A stretch of 46,851 nt of DNA from CAYGJN01 sp964350135 (lineage in GTDB: Bacteria; Bdellovibrionota; Bacteriovoracia; Bacteriovoracales; Bacteriovoracaceae). This document shows positions 16,872 to 25,183 of this stretch, one piece after another. The stretch is from the NCBI GenBank assembly GCA_964350135.1, contig CAYGJN010000004.1, forward strand, positions 1-46,851, written 5' to 3'. Made by a program: the position numbers and the translations under genes. Below the pieces are notes generated by a model. The model made no database searches. It was not told the DNA's origin and saw only the letters and a program-made list of their open reading frames with translations. How positions within the stretch are numbered: position 1 is the stretch's first letter; each line of letters begins with the position of its first letter.

Positions 16872-18086
16872 ATGGATCGGTTAATGTCGCTAGTAGGTCT
16901 TATTGCCATGATTGCAATAGCCTATGCATTAAGCTCTGACAGAAAAAAAATTAATTGGAGAACAGTAACAATAGGAATTGGTCTTCAGCTTTTTTTTGGG
17001 GTTCTTATTCTTAAGACAGATGCTGGTCGAATGGTTTTCGATGGAGCAAAAAACTTCTTCAGTAGTTTTTTAAATTATACAAACGAGGGTTCAAAATTTA
17101 TTTTTGGTAGCCTCGCCAATCCAACCAATATCGGATTTGTTTTTGCAACAATGGTTTTACCAACGATTATCTTTTTTAGTGCTTTTATGAGTGTGCTTTA
17201 TCACTTGGGTGTTATGCAGGCGGTGGTAAAGATAGTTGCTAAGTTTATGATGAAGTTTATGAAGACTTCAGGCTCAGAATCTTTAGCTGCAGCTGCAAAT
17301 ATTTTTGCTGGTCAAACAGAAGCCCCTCTAGTGATAAAACCATACATAAGTAAAATGACTGAGTCTGAGCTTATGGCCCTTATGACCGGTGGCATGGCCA
17401 CTGTTGCAGGGGGAGTTCTAGCTGCCTATGTAGGACTTGGTATTGATGCTGGTCATTTACTTGCTGCATCTGTGATGAGTGCGCCAGCCGCGCTTGTATG
17501 TGCCAAACTAATGATTCCTGAAACTAAAAAATCTCCAACGGCAGGAGATGTTAAAGCTAGTCTTAAGCCAACAACTGTTAATCTAATTGATGCTGCAGCA
17601 ACAGGAGCAGCAGATGGTCTAAAGCTTGCCTTAAATGTTGGAGCTATGCTTTTAGCTTTTATTGCACTGATAGCGATGCTTAACGGAATTTTGTCAGGGG
17701 TCGGTGGAATTTTTAATTATCCAGAATTAAGTTTTGAAATTATAACAGGGTATCTTTTTGCGCCAGTGGCCTTCTTGCTAGGAGTTCCATGGCATGAATG
17801 TATTCAAGTAGGCTCTTTGCTTGGAAAAAAATTGGTTGTGAATGAATTTGTTGCTTATCTTGATTTGCAACAACAAATTGAACTTCTATCTCCAAGGGCC
17901 GTTACTATTTCAACTTATGCTCTTTGTGGTTTTGCCAACTTTAGCTCTATTGCTATTCAAGTTGGAGGAATTGGAACCTTAGCTCCAGACCGCAGAACAG
18001 ATCTTGCAAAGCTAGGGATTAAATCATTAATAGGAGGAACTTTGGCCTGTCTTATGACTGCTGCCATTGCGGGACTCTTTATCTAA
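16872..18086 (+). CDS. nupC: Concentrative nucleoside transporter, NupC/CNT family
   Basis: A 404-aa inner-membrane protein that imports nucleosides with protons or sodium. It shows the CNT family core: GQTEAPLVIKPY, LMTGGMATVAGGVLAAYV, the EFVAYLDL segment and YALCGFANFSSIAIQVGGIG near the C-terminus. Length is typical of bacterial NupC. ATG 16872 follows AAGGGGA. The two nucleoside phosphorylases are encoded divergently just upstream, making a compact uptake-and-cleavage set. RNase G follows after 14 bp, so both are probably on one mRNA. Confidence 0.95.
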   Translation: MDRLMSLVGLIAMIAIAYALSSDRKKINWRTVTIGIGLQLFFGVLILKTDAGRMVFDGAKNFFSSFLNYTNEGSKFIFGSLANPTNIGFVFATMVLPTIIFFSAFMSVLYHLGVMQAVVKIVAKFMMKFMKTSGSESLAAAANIFAGQTEAPLVIKPYISKMTESELMALMTGGMATVAGGVLAAYVGLGIDAGHLLAASVMSAPAALVCAKLMIPETKKSPTAGDVKASLKPTTVNLIDAAATGAADGLKLALNVGAMLLAFIALIAMLNGILSGVGGIFNYPELSFEIITGYLFAPVAFLLGVPWHECIQVGSLLGKKLVVNEFVAYLDLQQQIELLSPRAVTISTYALCGFANFSSIAIQVGGIGTLAPDRRTDLAKLGIKSLIGGTLACLMTAAIAGLFI

Positions 18087-18100
18087 AAAAAGTTGTATTT

Positions 18101-19678
18101 ATGGGCAAAGAATTAGTAATTAATAAAACCACAAATGAAATTCGTGTGGCTCTCCTGGAAAATGGAGAGATTCTTGATTTTCTTGTTTCAAGGAATAATA
18201 AAAGTCAGCCCAATAAACCTCAGGTTGGAAATATTTACAAAGGAAAAGTTATTCGCGTGCTTCCTGGCATGCAGTCTTGCTTTGTTGATATCGGTTACGA
18301 AAGAGCAGCATTTTTATATGTTGATGATGCCTATATACCAACTCTTGAAGAGCAAAGAGAGATGGCCGATAAAAGTCGCAAGCTCAGAGAGCAAGAAGAA
18401 AATAAGAGAAAAGGTGAAGTCATTCCTGATGAGTTTTCAACTTTATCAGAGTCAGTTGATATGCGTTTTCGTCCTGATGTAAAGATAGAAGACTTCTTAA
18501 AAGAGGGTATGGAGATTATGGTTCAAGTTGCAAAAGAACCTATTTCGACCAAAGGACCTCGAATCACAAGACATATAACTTTAGCTGGAAGACATGTGGT
18601 TTATATGCCCTTTATTGAGCATATTGGAGTTTCAAGAAGAATTGATAATGAAGAAGAAAGAGATCGCCTAAAAGAAATTCTTGAAAATATTCGTCTAGAA
18701 GGTACAGGAATTATTGCTCGTACAGTTGCTGAAGGGCAGTCTACTAAAACATTAAAAAATGATTACAGTATGCTTTCTCGAATGTGGAAAGAAGTTAAAA
18801 AGAAAAGTGAAAAAACAAAACCAACTCAAATCATTCATCAGGATTTTACTTTTGTAGAGAGATCTTTGCGAGACATTACTGATGAAGATGTTGAAAATAT
18901 TTGGGTAGATGACCAACAAACTCTTAAGAGGGTTGAGCGCTTTATAAATAAGTTCCTTGTGAATATGAAAGGCAAGGCAAAGCTTTATAATAATACAATC
19001 CCAATTTTTGAACATTATAGTATTGATATAGAACTTGAACGGGCAATTTCTAATAAAGTTTATTTGAAATCAGGTGGCTCAATTAATATTGATCAAACAG
19101 AAGCTTTGGTTTCCATCGATGTAAACACAGGAAAATTTGTTGGTAAAAGAACCTTGGAAGAAACAATTCTTAAAACTAACCTGGAAGCAGTTAGAGAGAT
19201 TGCTTACCAGCTTCGTTTAAGAAATTGCGGTGGGATAATTATTATCGATTTTATTGATATGGAAAAAGAAGAAAATAAAGAACAGGTTTACACTGCCTTA
19301 TTAGAAGCTCTTAAAAAAGATCGTTCTAAAACAAACGTTCTTCCTATCTCAGAACTTGGCCTTGTCGAGATGACAAGAAAAAGAACAAGAGACACCCTAA
19401 CACGAATTATGTGTGAAGCTTGCCCATATTGTGAAGGAACTGGTCAAGTGAAATCGGCCATGACTGTAAGTTATGAAATTATTCGCGAGCTTATTAAAAA
19501 TGCTCAGTCTACAGATGACTCTCAAGTTTTTGTTCACGCACATCCAGAAGTAAGCGCGAGACTTTGCTCGGATGATATGGATATTATTGAGTTGATTGAA
19601 AACCAATTTCAAAAGTCCTTAGTTGTGAGATCTGATAATAATTATCATATCGAAACTTATGAGATTTATACTCAGTAA
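18101..19678 (+). CDS. rng: Ribonuclease G (RNase E/G family)
   Basis: A 525-aa endoribonuclease without the long C-terminal scaffold of RNase E, hence RNase G-like. The N-terminus is the usual MGKELVIN start; an S1 domain (about 38-125) with VDIGYERAAFL carries an extended, charged insert. The catalytic Asp-containing segments SIDVNTGKFVG and IIIIDFIDM are present. The zinc-link motif is CPYCEGTG (Cys441, Cys444), needed for dimer pairing. The family matures 16S rRNA 5' ends and starts decay of some mRNAs. It lies 14 bp after nupC. Confidence 0.94.
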   Translation: MGKELVINKTTNEIRVALLENGEILDFLVSRNNKSQPNKPQVGNIYKGKVIRVLPGMQSCFVDIGYERAAFLYVDDAYIPTLEEQREMADKSRKLREQEENKRKGEVIPDEFSTLSESVDMRFRPDVKIEDFLKEGMEIMVQVAKEPISTKGPRITRHITLAGRHVVYMPFIEHIGVSRRIDNEEERDRLKEILENIRLEGTGIIARTVAEGQSTKTLKNDYSMLSRMWKEVKKKSEKTKPTQIIHQDFTFVERSLRDITDEDVENIWVDDQQTLKRVERFINKFLVNMKGKAKLYNNTIPIFEHYSIDIELERAISNKVYLKSGGSINIDQTEALVSIDVNTGKFVGKRTLEETILKTNLEAVREIAYQLRLRNCGGIIIIDFIDMEKEENKEQVYTALLEALKKDRSKTNVLPISELGLVEMTRKRTRDTLTRIMCEACPYCEGTGQVKSAMTVSYEIIRELIKNAQSTDDSQVFVHAHPEVSARLCSDDMDIIELIENQFQKSLVVRSDNNYHIETYEIYTQ

Positions 19679-19733
19679 TAGATTAAGTACGCGTACAGCT
19701 ACTTTACAATTCTTTCGAACTAGCAGATAAATG

Positions 19734-19749
19734 CCTCATACAATTGAGG
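19734..19749 (+). promoter_or_regulatory. Small hairpin enclosing the Shine-Dalgarno of the next gene
   Basis: CCTCA (19734-19738) and TGAGG (19745-19749) can form a 5-bp stem with a 6-nt loop. The 3' arm contains the GAGG ribosome-binding site of the gene starting at 19756. It could dampen initiation, but a stem this short may be fortuitous. A 10-bp palindrome GTACGCGTAC (19687-19696) lies further upstream in the same gap. Confidence 0.25.
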
Positions 19750-19755
19750 TGATTT

Positions 19756-20160
19756 ATGAAAATAATGCTATTTCTTATGATTTTATCTACGTCTTTATAT
19801 TCTAAAACCATTGAGGTTGAGTGTACGACTCTAGCTGAACCACATGTAAATGGTTTTGAACTTGTTGCTGAACTTAAACTTAATAAGGCCCAAGATAAGG
19901 TGAAAGGTTTTGGGGATATTAAGCTTAGTAAAATAGGAAAAAACTCACAAACGTTTGAAATTATTGACCTTTATTTAGAGGGAGATATTATTTCAATTGA
20001 AGAAGGTGCTTTGATTGAAAAACCAATAACGGCACTTTTTCTCAAGTCTCAAAACTCTAATGCCAAGCTACTTCGCTTAAATCTAGATCTACCAGGCTTT
20101 AGCTCTACTATCACTGACGAAGATTGGCGTATATATAGAGCAAATTGTAAGCAAATCTAG
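19756..20160 (+). CDS. Small exported protein of unknown function
   Basis: A 134-aa protein with a short signal peptide (MKIMLFLMILSTSLYS) followed by a beta-rich mature domain of about 118 residues. Two cysteines, one near each end of the mature part (VECTT and ANCKQ), could form a disulfide in the periplasm. ATG 19756 has GAGGTG at good spacing. It sits between RNase G and the ribosomal-protein cluster, with 75-bp and 117-bp gaps, so it may be transcribed alone. I recognise no domain. Confidence 0.75.
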   Translation: MKIMLFLMILSTSLYSKTIEVECTTLAEPHVNGFELVAELKLNKAQDKVKGFGDIKLSKIGKNSQTFEIIDLYLEGDIISIEEGALIEKPITALFLKSQNSNAKLLRLNLDLPGFSSTITDEDWRIYRANCKQI

Positions 20161-20196
20161 CTCCTAAGTAGGCTTTTAATTGCGATTTCAACGTGC

Positions 20197-20277
20197 TAAT
20201 CTGGCGCGACATTTACTATGTATTCAAAACTCGCTCTGAGAATAGACTCAGGGCCTATTATAGTCCGGGAGACGAAT
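20197..20277 (+). promoter_or_regulatory. Candidate promoter and structured 5' leader of the S6-S18 gene
   Basis: An extended -10 (TGC then TAATCT, 20197-20202) is followed by a GC-rich discriminator GGCGCG, a pattern typical of growth-controlled ribosomal promoters; its -35 is poor. The leader contains an 8-bp hairpin: 20233-20240 pairs with 20247-20254 around a 6-nt AATAGA loop, including one G-U pair. Alternatively CTC (20247-20249) can pair with GAG (20269-20271) of the Shine-Dalgarno region, with GG (20252-20253) pairing CC (20265-20266). Many rpsF leaders bind the S6:S18 dimer through a CCG-containing bulge. A CCG is present at 20265-20267, but whether it forms the known motif is unproven. 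Confidence 0.35.
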
Positions 20278-20895
20278 ATGAACATTTACGAGACATGCGT
20301 TCTCATGGTTCCTCATGTCAGTGAGGCAGACCGAGAAAAACTAATCTCTTCAGTAAAATCAGCTGTTGAAGAACAAAAAGGTGAAATGCTTATCACCGAT
20401 GAGTGGGGAGCTAAAAAACTCGCTCAAGCAACTCCAAAAGGTTTAACTCAAGGTTTTTACACTTACTTTCTTTACAAGGCTCCAGGCGAGGTTAATAAAG
20501 AAGTAGAAAGAAGACTTCGTATTAACGAAACTGTTATTAAGCATATTATGGTTAAAGCAGGTGAAGAAGCGGAACAAGAAAAAGTTGTTAAGGCCTATAA
20601 AACTCCTTACGCTTCAAGTTCTGCTCATCGTCCAAGTGAAGAAGAGCTTGCGACAAATGATAAAGACAAGCGTCTTTTTGCTAAGAAAAAAGCGTGTTAT
20701 TTCACAAGTAATAAACTTACTCCAGATTGGAAAAATCCACTTACTTACAGATGGTTAGTAAATGAGTTTGGAAAAATTTCTCCTGCTCGTGTATCTGGTT
20801 TAACTTCAAAGTTTCAAAGATCAGCTACTACTTCAATTAAGCGTGCTCGTTGTATCGGACTTATTAGTCACCTTAATAGTAGAACTGCACTTTAA
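20278..20895 (+). CDS. rpsF-rpsR: Ribosomal proteins S6 and S18 fused in one polypeptide
   Basis: A 205-aa open frame starting at ATG 20278 with a GGGAG site 7 nt upstream (an ATG at 20218 lacks one). Residues 1-100 are S6: MNIYETCVLMVPHV, DEWGAKKLAQ, GFYTYFLYKAPG, VERRLRINETVIKHIMV. Residues about 130-205 are S18: KRLFAKKKACYF, YRWLVNEFGKISPARVSGL, SKFQRSATTSIKRARCIGLI. A linker of about 30 residues joins them. There is no stop, and no in-frame ATG, GTG or TTG between the S6 end and the S18 core. The two proteins normally form a dimer on the 30S platform from separate adjacent genes, so the fusion is structurally sensible. The following DUF2232-rplI-dnaB order is the usual neighbourhood. Confidence 0.92.
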   Translation: MNIYETCVLMVPHVSEADREKLISSVKSAVEEQKGEMLITDEWGAKKLAQATPKGLTQGFYTYFLYKAPGEVNKEVERRLRINETVIKHIMVKAGEEAEQEKVVKAYKTPYASSSAHRPSEEELATNDKDKRLFAKKKACYFTSNKLTPDWKNPLTYRWLVNEFGKISPARVSGLTSKFQRSATTSIKRARCIGLISHLNSRTAL

Positions 20896-20911
20896 GAGGT
20901 TATAAAACTTG

Positions 20912-21883
20912 ATGAATCCAGAACTTCCAACACCGATTCAGCCATCACTTCAAAGACTCGCTGCCTTAGGGGTAGCTTGTGTATTAGTTTTCTTTTTAAC
21001 TATGATGGTGCCATTTTTGGTTGGGCTTTCGGCCTTTCCATTAGTTGTTGCCACAGTTTATTACAAGAGAAGCTATACCGTAGGACTTGTGGTTTTATGT
21101 GCTGTAGTCATTATGACCGTGTCGGGACAATTTTCATCTGGGGTTAATCTAGAGACTCTTCCACTATTTCCTCTTTTCCTTGTGGTTGTGTTTATAGCTT
21201 TCCTTGTTGGAGAGATATTGCGTAAGCAATATGACCCAGCACAGGCCCTCGTTGTAGTAGGAGCTTTTTTAGCTTTGGTTGTTTTTGTTGGTGGTGCTTT
21301 TGCTATTGAACATTATAGGGATGAACTTTCTCAAATTTTTATAGCGAAGGTAACTGAATATAAAGAAAGTATTGCAGGTGAGAGAAGCGATCTTGCTAAG
21401 CAATTAGACTTTTTTATTCAGTCTCCAGGTCAATTTCTTAACGCACTCCCTGTTGCAGGATTTCTTAGTATCTTTCTAGCTGTTTGGTTTAACCTTTTTA
21501 TGATTTTAAGAGGACATGCCAACTTGAAGTTTATTAATGATTATCCTTATACACTTAAGAGTTTGTTAAAGTTTAGACTTCCTAACTCCATTGTTTATTG
21601 CTTAATTGCAGTTTTGGCGATCTATGTATTGCCTGAGAAAATGGTAGGAACCCAAATCCAAACTTGGGCCGGTGGATTAATCTATGTACTAGGTAGCTTT
21701 TTTTTCATGCAAGGCTTTGGTGTTTATATAGAATACCTAAACTTTGCCAAAATTCATGGTGTCATAAGATTTCTTTTTATAACGATGACTCTTCTTTTTT
21801 TAAAAGAAGCCCTGGCCATCATTGGAATCTTGGATATGTGGTTTAATTTTCGAAAATTTTTCAAATCTAAAGGAGAACAATAA
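20912..21883 (+). CDS. DUF2232 (YybS-like) polytopic membrane protein
   Basis: A 323-aa inner-membrane protein with about eight hydrophobic helices. The first (about 15-45) is followed by a short loop with YYKRSY; the C-terminal third has the YybS/DUF2232 style sequence (GGLIYVLGSFFFMQGFGVYIEYLNF). Family members are often encoded between rpsR and rplI, exactly as here, but their function is not established. I chose ATG 20912 over the adjacent TTG 20909; AGAGG lies about 12 nt upstream. The TAA stop overlaps the rplI ATG by one base. Confidence 0.82.
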   Translation: MNPELPTPIQPSLQRLAALGVACVLVFFLTMMVPFLVGLSAFPLVVATVYYKRSYTVGLVVLCAVVIMTVSGQFSSGVNLETLPLFPLFLVVVFIAFLVGEILRKQYDPAQALVVVGAFLALVVFVGGAFAIEHYRDELSQIFIAKVTEYKESIAGERSDLAKQLDFFIQSPGQFLNALPVAGFLSIFLAVWFNLFMILRGHANLKFINDYPYTLKSLLKFRLPNSIVYCLIAVLAIYVLPEKMVGTQIQTWAGGLIYVLGSFFFMQGFGVYIEYLNFAKIHGVIRFLFITMTLLFLKEALAIIGILDMWFNFRKFFKSKGEQ

Positions 21884-22467
21884 TGAAAGTTATTTTAACT
21901 GAAAGAGTGAGAACTCTTGGTAACGTAGGAGAGATTGTAAACGTATCCGCTGGATACGCTAGAAACTTTCTTTTCCCACAAAATGTTGCAGTTCTTGCTG
22001 ATGCAAGCAACAAAAACGTTCTGGCCAATCAACAAAGAGCATTGGCTAAAAAAGTAGCAGCTCAAAAAGCTGATGCTGAAGCGATTAAGTCTAAGGTTCA
22101 AGGTTTAACTATTGAACTTATCAAAAAAGTAGGAGCTAACGGTAGACTTTTTGGAACAGTAACAAGTACTGAGCTTTCTAAAGAGTTAGCTAATCGTGAT
22201 ATCGATGTTGAAAAAAGACAAATTCAAATTCTTGATCCAATCAAGTCCACAGGAACATTTGAAGTTGTTGCAAAGCTTTTTACTGAAGTTGAAGCTCAGT
22301 TTAAGGTTAAGGTTGACATGGACCCTGCTCAAGCAGAGGAGCTTAAAAAACAAGAAGCTGCCGCTGCTGCTGCTAAAAAGAAAAAAGCAGAAAAAAGAGA
22401 AGAGTCTAAAGCTGCCGAAGGCGCTGAAGATACAGAGTCAACGGAAGAAGAAACTACTGAAGCATAA
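21883..22467 (+). CDS. rplI: Ribosomal protein L9 with acidic/alanine-lysine tail
   Basis: A 194-aa L9. The N-terminal 23S rRNA-binding domain is textbook (MKVILTERVRTLGNVGEIV, SAGYARNFLFPQNVA), joined by the long central helix (about 42-75) to a C-terminal domain (GRLFGTVTSTELSKEL). L9 normally ends near residue 148-150. Here about 45 extra residues follow, low in complexity: an Ala/Lys run (AAAAAAKKKKAEKREE) then an acidic end rich in Glu and Thr. Start ATG 21883 has AAGGAG. L9 lies at the base of the L1 stalk and helps reading-frame maintenance. Confidence 0.96.
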   Translation: MKVILTERVRTLGNVGEIVNVSAGYARNFLFPQNVAVLADASNKNVLANQQRALAKKVAAQKADAEAIKSKVQGLTIELIKKVGANGRLFGTVTSTELSKELANRDIDVEKRQIQILDPIKSTGTFEVVAKLFTEVEAQFKVKVDMDPAQAEELKKQEAAAAAAKKKKAEKREESKAAEGAEDTESTEEETTEA

Positions 22468-22474
22468 TCTTACT

Positions 22475-22505
22475 AAGACCGCTTATTGCAAAGATAGGCG
22501 GTCTT
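22475..22505 (+). terminator. Hairpin between rplI and dnaB (weak terminator or attenuator)
   Basis: AAGACCGC (22475-22482) and GCGGTCTT (22498-22505) form a perfect 8-bp stem around a 15-nt loop. Only AATTAAA follows, not a U-tract, so it is more likely a partial terminator or an mRNA-stability structure than a full stop. The dnaB Shine-Dalgarno (AAGGA) begins 7 nt later. Confidence 0.4.
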
Positions 22506-22521
22506 AATTAAAGGAATTGTT

Positions 22522-23871
22522 ATGGCGCAGGTGCGAGAGATGCCTCATGATCTATTAGCGGAGAAATCCTTACTGGGATGCTTGCTAGTTGATGGACAGG
22601 CAATAGATGAAATTTCAGACTTAACCATTAAAAAGGATGATTTTTACCATCCTCAGTATGGTAAAGTTTTTAATTCAATCATGGAACTCTTTCATCAAAA
22701 TGAGCCCATCGATTATGTAACTGTTTGTTCAAAGTTATCTAGTAAAGGTGATCTTGAGTCTTTAGGTGGACAAAGCTTTATTCTCGAAATTGCAGAAGAT
22801 CAGGCTAGCTCTGCCAATATTTATCATTACGCAAAGATAGTAAAAGAAAAGGCCAGCATTAGAGATATTGTTCGCGCTGCTATGAAAATTGCAGACGTTG
22901 GTACTAATTACCAAGGAAATGCAGACGATTTTTTAAATGAAGTTGAAAAAAGTTTTTTTAAGCTTACAACAGATGCCAAAGTCGGAGAAATGCAAAAAAT
23001 TTCTGCCTGCTTAAAAGCAAACTTAAAAGAACTTGCGACACCTGCCAAAAAAGAAGGTGAGATCTCAGGTATCCCAACTGGTTTTTCTGCTCTTGATCGC
23101 AAACTTTTGGGGATGCGTCCCGGTCAACTTGTTATTATGGCTGCCAGACCTGGTATGGGAAAAACTGCCCTTGCAATGAATGTTGCTGTTAATGCTGTTA
23201 AAGCAACAAAGCTTGCTGTTGCAGTATTTAATTTAGAGATGCTTGCACCAGAGCTTTCAATGAGAATGCTATCGAGTGAAGCAAAAGTAGATTCTGTAAG
23301 AATTCGTTCAAGAAATTTTTTAGACACAGACCTTCGAAATATTAATAAAGCTATTCCGGAGCTTTCAAGCTATCCGCTTTTTATAAATGATAGTGGGAAT
23401 ACTTCGATTTTTGATATTCAAAGCCAATGTCGTAAAATTAAAATGGAACAAGGACTTGGGTTGATTGTTATTGATTATATTCAGTTAATGCGTCCAACAA
23501 ATCCTGCTATTCCTAGGGAACAACAAATTTCAGAAATATCTCGTGGACTTAAGCAGCTTGCAAAAGAAATGGAATGTCCTGTTATTGCTCTTTCTCAGTT
23601 AAACCGTGGTGTAGAGTCACGAACTGATAAAAGACCTATGATTTCAGACCTTCGAGAATCTGGTTCAATTGAGCAAGATGCAGATATTGTTATGCTGATC
23701 TATCGTGATGATTATTATAATGAAAATTCTAAAGAAAAAGGTGTGGCAGAAGTGATTGTTGCTAAAAACCGTTCTGGTGAACAAGGCAATGTTAAACTCA
23801 GCTGGATTGGTAATTGCTTTCTTTTTTCAAACCTTGAAAAATTTAGAGAATCTTCTGATCAAATGCAATGA
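22522..23871 (+). CDS. dnaB: Replicative DNA helicase DnaB
   Basis: A 449-aa hexameric helicase that unwinds DNA at the replication fork. The N-terminal domain has PHDLLAEKSLLGCLL. The RecA-like motor has Walker A ARPGMGKTA (Lys214), EMLAPELSMRM, Walker B LIVIDYIQLM, ALSQLNRGVESR and the C-terminal DLRESGSIEQDADIV. No intein interrupts it. ATG 22522 has AAGGA upstream. Its TGA overlaps the next gene's ATG (ATGA). Location after rplI is common across bacteria. Confidence 0.97.
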   Translation: MAQVREMPHDLLAEKSLLGCLLVDGQAIDEISDLTIKKDDFYHPQYGKVFNSIMELFHQNEPIDYVTVCSKLSSKGDLESLGGQSFILEIAEDQASSANIYHYAKIVKEKASIRDIVRAAMKIADVGTNYQGNADDFLNEVEKSFFKLTTDAKVGEMQKISACLKANLKELATPAKKEGEISGIPTGFSALDRKLLGMRPGQLVIMAARPGMGKTALAMNVAVNAVKATKLAVAVFNLEMLAPELSMRMLSSEAKVDSVRIRSRNFLDTDLRNINKAIPELSSYPLFINDSGNTSIFDIQSQCRKIKMEQGLGLIVIDYIQLMRPTNPAIPREQQISEISRGLKQLAKEMECPVIALSQLNRGVESRTDKRPMISDLRESGSIEQDADIVMLIYRDDYYNENSKEKGVAEVIVAKNRSGEQGNVKLSWIGNCFLFSNLEKFRESSDQMQ

Positions 23872-25034
23872 TTTATACCTTAATCCCTAGAGGCTTTGGC
23901 TATTATTATTTTCATCGGCCATCAGTTGCAAGGGTCTATTTTAGACATTGCTATCAAGATCTTTTAACAGGTGAAACTTTTGCTTTTTCAATTTCTGATC
24001 TCAAAAAGAGATTAGAGCAAACTCCAATGAGTTCTAAAAAACCTATTATATGGCACTTGTTCTATGAACTAGGTCTTAGTTTTAATGAACTGGATGCATT
24101 GATTTCAAAAAATGATATCTTGGCAATAGAAATTCATTATCTAAAATTTTCTAAAATTAAAAAAGAAAAAGCCAGGCCTATTGAACTCTTTGGTCAAAAA
24201 GGTCCTCTCTTTAAAGAATATGAAGAATCATTCGATTATATTTATTCCCATCTTATGAGGGGAGACTGTTATCAAGTAAATCTAACCTATCCATTTAATA
24301 TAAGTCATAAAGAGGATTTTAAATCTATTTGCAACTCATTATGGAGAGTTAAGAAAAAGATCGCTCCTTATGCACATGGGACTTATTTGGGACCTTTAAA
24401 AAAAGGAATTATTAGCAATAGTCCAGAATGTCTTTTCCAAATGGAAAAAGACGATTTGAAAAATGAATGGATTTTACAGACGATGCCTATCAAAGGAAGT
24501 ATGGCCTTTGATTCTAAAAAATCTTCTTTTAAAAAAACTTGGGAAAAATTAAAGAAGGATAAAAAGGAACAGGCCGAACTTTATATGATTACTGATCTAC
24601 TTAGAAATGACCTTAATAGAATTGAAACGCCTAATGCTTTTGTTTTAGAAAAAAAGAAGCCTCTTGAGGTGCCAGGGATTCTTCATCAATACTCCTTATT
24701 ACAAGTAAGACTTTCTTCAAAAGTTAATCTTCTACAAATTTTAAGAGCGCTTTTTCCAGGTGGAAGCATTACAGGTGCACCTAAAAAAAACGTAATGAAG
24801 TATATTGAACAAATCGAGCAAGGATCTCGGGGAATTTATTGTGGGTCTACACTTATTATTCATAATAGAATTTTAAGGAGCTCCATAAATATTCGCACGG
24901 CCCTTTATGATGAGACCAAGAAAACTCTAAGGCTCGGTGCTGGAGGGGGTGTTACTCTGCAAAGTGATATTCATCAGGAGTTTCAAGAGATGGAGATCAA
25001 GGCCCAGAGTTTTTTGCAAAACCTAATATCCTAG
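23868..25034 (+). CDS. pabB: Aminodeoxychorismate synthase component I (PabB-like)
   Basis: A 388-aa chorismate-binding enzyme that makes 4-amino-4-deoxychorismate for folate synthesis, using ammonia from a PabA-type glutaminase. Visible motifs: QTMPIKGSM (Lys209; PIKG is typical of PabB, PIAG of TrpE), TDLLRNDLNRI, PGGSITGAPKKNVM, IEQGSRGIYCGS, SSINIRTALYD and LGAGGGVT. The N-terminal 110 residues are divergent and shorter than in E. coli PabB. The ATGA overlap with dnaB suggests coupling. No pabA or pabC is adjacent. Confidence 0.88.
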   Translation: MIYTLIPRGFGYYYFHRPSVARVYFRHCYQDLLTGETFAFSISDLKKRLEQTPMSSKKPIIWHLFYELGLSFNELDALISKNDILAIEIHYLKFSKIKKEKARPIELFGQKGPLFKEYEESFDYIYSHLMRGDCYQVNLTYPFNISHKEDFKSICNSLWRVKKKIAPYAHGTYLGPLKKGIISNSPECLFQMEKDDLKNEWILQTMPIKGSMAFDSKKSSFKKTWEKLKKDKKEQAELYMITDLLRNDLNRIETPNAFVLEKKKPLEVPGILHQYSLLQVRLSSKVNLLQILRALFPGGSITGAPKKNVMKYIEQIEQGSRGIYCGSTLIIHNRILRSSINIRTALYDETKKTLRLGAGGGVTLQSDIHQEFQEMEIKAQSFLQNLIS

Positions 25035-25108
25035 TCCAAATTAATTTTTCGTCCATTTTGGGAATCTAATAAATTCTTACAATAACAACTCTCTATGTTA
25101 GTAAATCA

Positions 25109-25138
25109 TTGACAGTGAATTTACGTACTTTCTAAACT
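25109..25138 (+). promoter_or_regulatory. Candidate sigma70 promoter for the 72-aa protein gene
   Basis: A perfect TTGACA (25109-25114) is followed after 18 bp by TAAACT (25133-25138). The start codon is at 25184. Between them lies a perfect 6-bp hairpin: GTTTCC (25152-25157) with GGAAAC (25164-25169), just before the GAGGAGAG ribosome-binding site. Confidence 0.5.
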
Positions 25139-25183
25139 TTCTATATAAGTTGTTTCCAAGGTGGGAAACATAGAGGAGAGACT

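Noticed and set aside
20218..20277. Earlier ATG giving 20 extra residues on the S6-S18 protein
   Set aside because: The GGGAG at 20267-20271 positions the ribosome at ATG 20278, where the canonical MNIYET of S6 begins; the upstream part is better explained as a leader.
22196..22507. Lys/Leu-rich 103-codon frame overlapping rplI
   Set aside because: An out-of-frame reading of the Ala/Lys/Glu-rich L9 tail; no start signal and composition explained by the shift.
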